Notes under the pieces: generated by a model
What the model was told of the DNA's origin: nothing
Databases searched by the model: none
What the model saw: only the letters and a program-made list of their open reading frames with translations
Shown: piece by piece, positions 59,963 to 64,000 of the stretch
Position numbering within the stretch: position 1 is the first letter of the stretch
Layout: each line of letters starts with the position of its first letter
Assembly (NCBI RefSeq): GCF_949628265.1
Contig: NC_088789.1
Location: 23,243,883 to 23,307,882 of the forward strand
DNA from: Cloeon dipterum
Taxonomy: Eukaryota; Arthropoda; Insecta; Ephemeroptera; Baetidae
Direction: 5' to 3'
DNA length: 64,000 nucleotides
Program-made: the position numbers and the translations under genes

Positions 59963-60682
59963 GTTGTAGGACGCTGCGGTTGACCTTTCTCAAAACCAAA
60001 AGCAAATTTACAGCAGCAGAGGGTAGATAGGGTGTGTTATCAGTTTTGCGACTGACAGCTGGAAAAAGCAGAAATAACGTTGAGATTCGCACGATTATAG
60101 TGTTTATTTAAGGATTGAGTTTATATGTAAAAGTAAAACCACCAATGTTAACATACACCAACACCACTGACACAGTTATTTTTAAAATCGGACGGCTACT
60201 ATATTAAAAATTAAATCATAACTCACTTGCAGCAAACGTTGCCAACTAGGACTGACAAAAACCGTGTGAAAATAAAAAGCAGCTCTAGTTTGTCATGTCC
60301 AAGGTGCCCTCTTTGGTTCGTGTGCTTTTGATTAAAAATAAAAAAATCAGTCTCACAGTCAGCACAGCATGCTAGGCTTCTATGCTATGCTTCTAATTCC
60401 GCCTTCGGCCGAGTCCCTTGTCGGTGTATCGGCGTGTCTTTCGTTTTCCTTTGTTGCATGAAGGGGAGCGCGAGAGTGGGGATACGCGAGGAGCGGGATT
60501 CGCAGCTGAACGGAGAGACACCTGGCGGAGGTCGGGCCAACCGTAATTGGCAAAAGCCTTAAAAATCCAAACTGTCATGCCGGACGAACGAAAGTAAAGC
60601 CAGTTACGACGTTCGTAATTAGTGGATTTTGTGCGTTCACGTAAAATTATCGTCTAGCATCGGCGCGAAAAAGTGGGATGCT
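59963..60682. promoter_or_regulatory. Shared promoter region of AdK and msl-1
   Basis: The two genes are head to head with about 720 bp between start codons. The part at 60390-60620 is GC-richer with CpG. No TATA box is obvious for either gene. Confidence 0.5.
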
Positions 60683-63421
60683 ATGAAACTAAGCGGCACC
60701 ATCATCGCCAAAGGTCTGGAAATGCCGAAGACTCTTTTAAATGGGATTTCAATGGTCGAGTCGGTTGAAGTGGATGGCACACCGATGGTCCCGATGGTTC
60801 ACGTTCTTCAAGACCACCTTAGCAATAGTTTGCAGGTTCGGTTCGATCGCCGATAGTGCGATTTCCTTCTTTAGTTTGCTGTCAAAACAGTAAATTCGCG
60901 ACCGATTCGATCAGTCACCATTTGGTACGAAAATCTTCTGTTCATTCGGCTTGTTTACGTTTTTTTCGTGAGAGTGAAGTGTCAAGGTCTGCAATTTGTT
61001 TGACCTTGAGGCCGAGTGACGTGCAAATCGTTGCTAAATTTCGCACGCGCGTGCCACTTTTAATTACAGGAGAAGAATATGACGATTAAAGAGGAGCGTT
61101 ACTCGTGCGACTTCGATCATATGTACACAAGCACCAACATCCACGACAATGGAGAAGTGCGGCACATCAAAGCTATGTCCCTCCTGCACCTCGACGTCAT
61201 CCAACACCAGTCCGAGGAACTTGTCAGAAAGGACAAAATCATATCTGCACTCAAGATGGAGAATGAAATGGTAATTTTCTTCCAAACTTGAAGAATTCGC
61301 GTTGCAAAAACGATCGTTTCAGCTTCAACAAAGAGTCGAGCGCATGGAGAGACGGGTCAGTCTGAACCACAAAGCCAAAGTACCAGAAGTTGTCCCGACG
61401 ACAACAGGGTCTGCGTGCTCTCCGAACGAAACAGCAGAAGTGTCTCCTCCCGTTGCCACCCCGTCAGCTCAGCTCACCGTGTCTCCTGCGTCCTCAAACC
61501 TGCAGGCTGCTGTCCTCGAAAAGACTTTGATGAAGACTGAGGACACGACGCAGCAGCCGCTGAGTCCTCGCGCCATCAGCGCGAAAGGCTGCGCGACACC
61601 TCAGGCAACTCAGCAAGCGGTGAAAACGTCTGCAGTGACGCAGGAGAGACCTACTCGGAGTTGTCGCAATTCAACTGTGGCAACGGCTGAAGGCAGCCCT
61701 GCTAAACGGTATTCCTACTTGAAGTAGAAATGGAATAATGTTTATGTCTCTTAGAAAGGTTTGGAAATTAATTATTACATTTTTTTAATTCAAATTAATA
61801 CTAACTTCGTGGTTGCGATGTTTTTCTCATTAAAGTGGATTTGTACAGGACAAGAATTGAAATTATTTTAATTGATCAAATTCGTATTTTGAAAAAATAT
61901 CTCATTAATGTGCAAAATACCAAGTAACAGATTAATTTAAGAATTTACCAAATTTATTGAAAAAATGATCAGATTGTCAACAGGGTTCTTAAAAACCTGG
62001 GTTTTTTACATTTTGCCCGACCCACCTGGGTTTTATCGGGGGGTAATATGTTTTTTTTTTGTTTTAAGGTTATTTTAGATTTGCTTTTTTAAGAAACGAA
62101 TCATTCATTACCCATACCCAAGGCTTGCCAATTTTGCTATGCGCAAAAATGAAGCATTACCTTTTTTACGTTAAAAAAACAGCCAAACATTTTTTTTATT
62201 TTTCCGCATTTTTTCAATTTTTATTTTGAAAATATTGGAGCCTTTGGTAAATTAGTGGGTTTTTTAGCCTGAAAAAAAAACCGCAAAAACCTGGGGCGTT
62301 TAAAACCGGGTGGGGAAAATTTGAAACCCTGTTTGTCAATGATTTTTTTGCTTAATTTTGATTCCTCTCATCAGTCGTAGTGATCTATCCTACAGTGTGA
62401 GAATTTTAAGAGTTGTTGCTATTCTTGAAAGGCTAGGTTTTTTATTATAGCTCAGGTAATTCATTTATTTTAAAGTTCAGACTATTTTGCTAAATAAAAT
62501 ACAATACATATTTTTTAAAGAGTTAGATAAAAACATATCTTTTCTGGCCACAACGGAAATATTTCGCTTTTCATTCAATTTCTAACCATTATGTTTCACA
62601 GTCCCGCGCAAAGTGGCGAATCTGCAATGAAGTCTGCTGAGAATACAGAAATGCTGGCAAGACGGTCAAAACCGTGCTTGACGAGAAGAAAAGCTAGCGA
62701 ATCGACAGGTAATCGTATTCTTTTACGTTAAATACACTAATTTGTAACCAAAACCTGCAGAGGGCTCAACCGCAAAGACACGGAGCGCGCCCATAGCCAC
62801 GAAAAAGAGACTGTATGTGCCAGGCACACCTGATATGAGTCTGTGGGACATCATAAATAGTCCAGAGAAGAAGGTTAAAAGCGAAAAAGTCGTAAATAAT
62901 AACAGCACAACGAATCAGCCGCAGGAATTAAGCCAAATTGAACTAGAGGTGAAGAATTTGGGAATGTCCTGTGCATCATTGTTACTCATGACAAAAAAAT
63001 CAGGTTCCGACGTGGAGGATAAAACACTACACAAGCTGCTACTCAATGGAAGGCACAGAAAATCTTGACGACGAGGTGTTCTTGAAAAGACACCAGCGTC
63101 TCGAGCTTGATGAAAAGAGAAGAAAAAGGTTTGTGTGAAATCCTGTTATTTCAAAAGAAATTAATTTTGCCTCTTTAGGTGGGACATCCAGAGATTGAGA
63201 GAACAGCGCCAGTACGAAAAGCTCAAACAAAAGCAATTTTCTCAAATACAAGCTGCACCCATCCCGACCAATAGAAGGTCGAAGCAGGCGAGCAAAGAGG
63301 CGCCAACTGTCCAGGAACCAGAGGCCCTTTGGCCAAGCATCGAAAGTATTCAGTTCATTGAAGTCACAAAATATTTACCTTTGGTTGCATTTGGCTCTCC
63401 TGTACCGCACATAACTGCAAG
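60683..63421 (+). CDS. msl-1: MSL1-type protein (PEHE domain), partial at 3' end
   Basis: Exons 60683-60835, 61070-61270, 61323-61708, 62602-62708, 62761-62948, 63004-63128 and 63179-63421 join in frame to 467 residues, with a donor at 63422 leading out of the visible model. Exon 2-3 encodes the coiled coil SLLHLDVIQHQSEELVRKDK and QRVERMERRVSL, which in MSL1 dimerises and binds MSL2. A low-complexity Pro/Ser/Thr/Gln part follows, then VPGTPDMSLWDI, and from residue 346 the PEHE domain: VPTWRIKHYTSCYSMEGTEN, LDDEVFLKRHQRLELDEKRR and WDIQRLREQRQYEKLKQKQ. In flies MSL1 scaffolds MOF and MSL3 for H4K16 acetylation; outside flies it serves in the general MSL complex. The 55-bp intron 62949-63003 is open in one frame but splicing is required to restore the domain. 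The last exon(s) are not found. Confidence 0.9.
61981..62331. mobile_element. hAT-like MITE in an msl-1 intron
   Basis: Starts CAGGGTTCTTAAAAACC and ends TTTGAAACCCTG; flanks are ATTGTCAA and TTTGTCAA, an 8-bp target duplication with one mismatch. CAGGG termini with 8-bp duplications are typical of the hAT superfamily. 351 bp, no transposase. Confidence 0.75.
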
Positions 63422-64000
63422 GTGAGGCTTAATTATGATATAATTTTATCAGATTTAGATATTTTTAATGTGTAGTCAGTTTATTAGAATTTGCAGCGCA
63501 CCTTTGAATATTCTTGAATAAGTTTGTTTTCTGTCTATTCATTTTGAAGGAACATTTTAAAAGGTGATTTGTTTATTATGGAAAATGATTTTTTATTCAA
63601 TTTTGGTGGAAGTTTCTTTAATTGTGTTTTGAGTGATTTCTGGACAATTGGACAAACTTTGAAGGTTAATCCATCTACTGCAAAAAAAATCAATTTAATG
63701 CAGGCCCTGTATCTTTTAAAAAACTAAATCGCACCTCAATAAACTACACATTCTCACAAAAATTATTTTCAAAACTATTAAATTTTTTAATTTTGTAGCA
63801 ATTTGACACAATTTTTTTTGTCCAAAAGAAGGAGCTGAGAAATATAGTAGGAAAATATCCTCAAATCATTGACGAGCTTAGAGCCTTTCCTAAAGCTGGA
63901 AGAGGAATACATCAAAATATTTGTCTCTATGATTAAAGTTAATCACTGTCAATGAAGTTGTTAATATTATTTCTTTTGAGAAATTTTAATCGCGGTTGTG
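63422..64000. other. Right edge, presumed msl-1 intron
   Basis: AT-rich, no exon that continues the PEHE protein was recognised; the final exon may lie here undetected or beyond the window. Confidence 0.4.

Overview
The window is eukaryotic nuclear DNA, AT-rich, with short spliced genes (introns of 50-80 bp are common), nonautonomous DNA transposons and a LINE fragment. The conserved genes (adenosine kinase, an MSL1-type PEHE protein, an arylsulfatase start, an APD/DUF4792-like membrane protein) point to an arthropod, most likely an insect; I cannot name the order. Exon coordinates were built by hand from reading frame, GT/AG sites and phase, so models are predictions. || Left flank (1-13 kb): first exon of an arylsulfatase (minus, rest off the edge), a small four-exon gene of unknown function (2.2-2.9 kb), and a five-intron gene for a two-membrane-segment lumenal protein (6.4-12.9 kb). 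|| Centre (13.5-36.3 kb): a dense cluster of at least twelve small secreted-protein genes with no family I recognise. They differ strongly in mature sequence (Lys/Gln/Asn-rich, poly-Gly, GGP/GGR repeats, Pro-Gln-Gly repeats, sequon-dense Asn/Ser/Thr, or two-Cys types) but nearly all share one architecture: a tiny first coding exon (4-6 codons in the left part, 8-12 in the right part), a phase-0 intron inside the signal peptide, and the hydrophobic core at the start of exon 2. The cluster grew by local rearrangement: a long inverted repeat (genes A1/A2, 13.5-17.0 kb), a direct duplication of about 4.5-5 kb (genes E1-F1 and E2-F2) with a LINE fragment at its junction and one gene (D) missing from the second copy, and an oppositely oriented pair (G/I). 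Decayed 5' ends of the same family lie at 13.5 kb and inside an intron of the neighbouring membrane-protein gene. This cluster is the best candidate for an undescribed system: a fast-evolving, probably co-regulated set of secreted structural, adhesive or salivary-type proteins. The function is inference. || Right flank (36.3-64 kb): a poorly gened stretch with one possible minus-strand exon; a long plus-strand gene (38.6-57.2 kb) with a zinc finger plus GEWFY element resembling exophilin/MyRIP-type Rab effectors, several alternative first exons (three encode membrane segments) and a possible alternative last exon; adenosine kinase on the minus strand, complete in eight exons; and, head-to-head with it, an MSL1-type dosage-compensation/histone-acetyltransferase scaffold gene running off the right edge. 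Mobile DNA includes a nested pair of MITEs, a second copy of the inner MITE, an hAT-like MITE with imperfect 8-bp target duplication, and a dispersed ~120-bp repeat core present at least six times.
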